Assembly (NCBI GenBank): GCA_937944075.1 | Contig: CALDZZ010000018.1 | Span: forward strand, 1 to 22,828 | From: an uncultured Rhizobiaceae group bacterium | GTDB taxonomy: Bacteria > Pseudomonadota > Alphaproteobacteria > Rhizobiales > Rhizobiaceae | DNA length: 22,828 nucleotides | Direction of reading: 5' to 3' | In this document: positions 21,987 to 22,828 of the stretch, in pieces | Layout of the letters: every line of letters starts with the position of its first letter | Numbering within the stretch: the first letter of the stretch is position 1 | Made by a program: the position numbers and the translations under genes | Notes under the pieces: generated by a model | What the model was told of the DNA's origin: nothing | Database searches by the model: none | Seen by the model: only the letters and a program-made list of their open reading frames with translations

Positions 21987-22828
21987 TCAGACCTTCACAC
22001 GTTCTGATTTGGGGTCATACATGGGTTTCATGCTGGCTTCTGCCTCAAAACGCTCACCGGCAATTTCGATTTCGAAAAATGATTCCAGCATGTCAGCAGG
22101 CTTTTCGCCTTTTGACGGGATATAGCCCATACCGATTGCGCCTCCAAGGGTGTGTCCATAGTTGGCGGAGGTGACATAGGAAACAATCTCCCCATCACGA
22201 ATTACCGGCTCATTATGATAAAGCATGGGTTCCGGATTTTTCAATTTGAATTGTACAAGGCGGGTTTCAAGCCCTTCTTCCTTCTTTTTCAAAACAGCAT
22301 CTCGCCCGACAAAGCTTTCCTTGTGGGTTTTGACAGCAAAGCCAAGGCCAGCCTCAAGCACGTGATCCTCGCCTGAAATATCATGTCCGAAGTGGCGGAA
22401 GGCTTTTTCGATGCGCAAGCTATCCATCATGTGCATGCCACAAAGCTTGAGGTCTAGGTCTTGGCCTGCATCATGAAGGGTTTCAAAGGCATGAGCGGCC
22501 ATGTCTGACGGGATATAGAGTTCCCAGCCCAATTCACCTACATAAGTGACACGGTGCGCGCGTGCCAGTCCCATGCCGAGTTCGATGTTATGCGCCTGCC
22601 CAAACGGGTGATTATCATTCGTCCAGTCATGATTGGGCGCGACTTTCTCCAGCAATTTGCGAGAATTGGGGCCCATCACGGCCAAAACACCTTCTGCGGA
22701 TGTCATATCCATCAGGACAACATTGAAGTTGCCCTTGTATTTATTCATCCAGTGCAACTCACGCTGGACGGTTGCTGCAGGGGTCACGACGATGTAGCTG
22801 GTTTCGCCCAAGCGTGTGACAGTTACAT
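21987..22828 (-). CDS. GcvT-domain dehydrogenase (dimethylglycine/sarcosine dehydrogenase-like), C-terminal part
   Basis: The frame is open from the right window edge to a TGA at 21987, about 280 residues. The start lies outside the window, and the Met-like TTG at 22811 is internal. The visible part is an aminomethyltransferase (GcvT) fold, folate-binding domain plus C-terminal barrel. Supporting blocks are VTRLGETSYIVVTPAATVQRE, MGPNSRKLLEKV, the YVGELGWELYIP motif, LGFAVKTHKESFVGRDAVL and a final YDPKSERVKV. This arrangement is typical of the C-terminal half of roughly 800-residue FAD-dependent dimethylglycine and sarcosine dehydrogenases, which pass the released carbon to tetrahydrofolate; a stand-alone GcvT protein is less likely but not excluded. 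Two weak hairpins at 21964-21975 and 21942-21957 follow the stop. It suggests, with the mttB-like gene, use of methylated glycine compounds. Confidence 0.85.
   Translation of the reverse strand, partial: VTVTRLGETSYIVVTPAATVQRELHWMNKYKGNFNVVLMDMTSAEGVLAVMGPNSRKLLEKVAPNHDWTNDNHPFGQAHNIELGMGLARAHRVTYVGELGWELYIPSDMAAHAFETLHDAGQDLDLKLCGMHMMDSLRIEKAFRHFGHDISGEDHVLEAGLGFAVKTHKESFVGRDAVLKKKEEGLETRLVQFKLKNPEPMLYHNEPVIRDGEIVSYVTSANYGHTLGGAIGMGYIPSKGEKPADMLESFFEIEIAGERFEAEASMKPMYDPKSERVKV

Overview
The window comes from an alphaproteobacterium, most likely a marine or host-associated member of the Hyphomicrobiales (Rhizobiales). The main evidence is three tandem porins of the Omp2/Porin_2 type: a signal peptide, then the conserved N-terminal block around CDAYGSGYFFIPGTETC, and a C-terminal Phe. 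Typical alphaproteobacterial catabolic genes support this: malonyl-CoA decarboxylase, 4-hydroxyphenylpyruvate dioxygenase beside an Lrp/AsnC regulator, an MttB-family methyltransferase, and a dimethylglycine/sarcosine-dehydrogenase-like protein. Base composition is moderate by eye. The left edge (1-800) is visibly more AT-rich. No tRNA, rRNA, CRISPR array, transposase or phage gene was recognised.

Layout. 1-824: the 3' part of an unrecognised gene, then a non-coding stretch with two inverted copies of a GTCATCCCGG-type repeat. 825-2246: a YjbQ-family protein and a LuxR-family quorum-sensing-type regulator without a neighbouring luxI. The regulator has a 20-bp dyad just before its likely start. 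2289-4431: a translationally overlapping pair, a DCC-family thiol-disulfide protein and a saccharopine-dehydrogenase-like protein with a DUF4166 tail. It converges on a TetR regulator that has a near-perfect operator at its own promoter. 5139-8322: moaA, divergent from an mttB-like gene followed by a cytochrome c'-type gene. 8352-10067: hpd and lrp, divergent, with two dyads between them. 10245-13339: malonyl-CoA decarboxylase, then a PhyH-type dioxygenase and an EamA permease on the other strand. 13455-16706: glycerate 2-kinase, thiolase and an SDR 3-hydroxyacyl-CoA dehydrogenase, ended by a clear terminator.

16810-21166 is the porin array: three minus-strand paralogs, each with its own promoter and terminator. 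The spacers before porins 1 and 2 are duplicated and carry a conserved hairpin, which could be the 3' end of a small RNA on the plus strand or a backup terminator on the minus strand. 21395-21873 holds two very small HTH proteins that look like diverged tandem paralogs. The right edge holds the 3' part of a GcvT-domain dehydrogenase-like gene.

Metabolic theme: one-carbon and methylated-amine turnover (MttB-like, GcvT-domain protein), aromatic amino-acid breakdown (hpd), acyl-CoA breakdown (thiolase, SDR, malonyl-CoA decarboxylase) and glycerate use. Most genes are ordinary. The least explained material is the regulatory DNA: the porin spacers and leaders, the lux-box-like dyad, the orphan minus-strand terminator-like hairpin at 1308-1335, and the small HTH pair.
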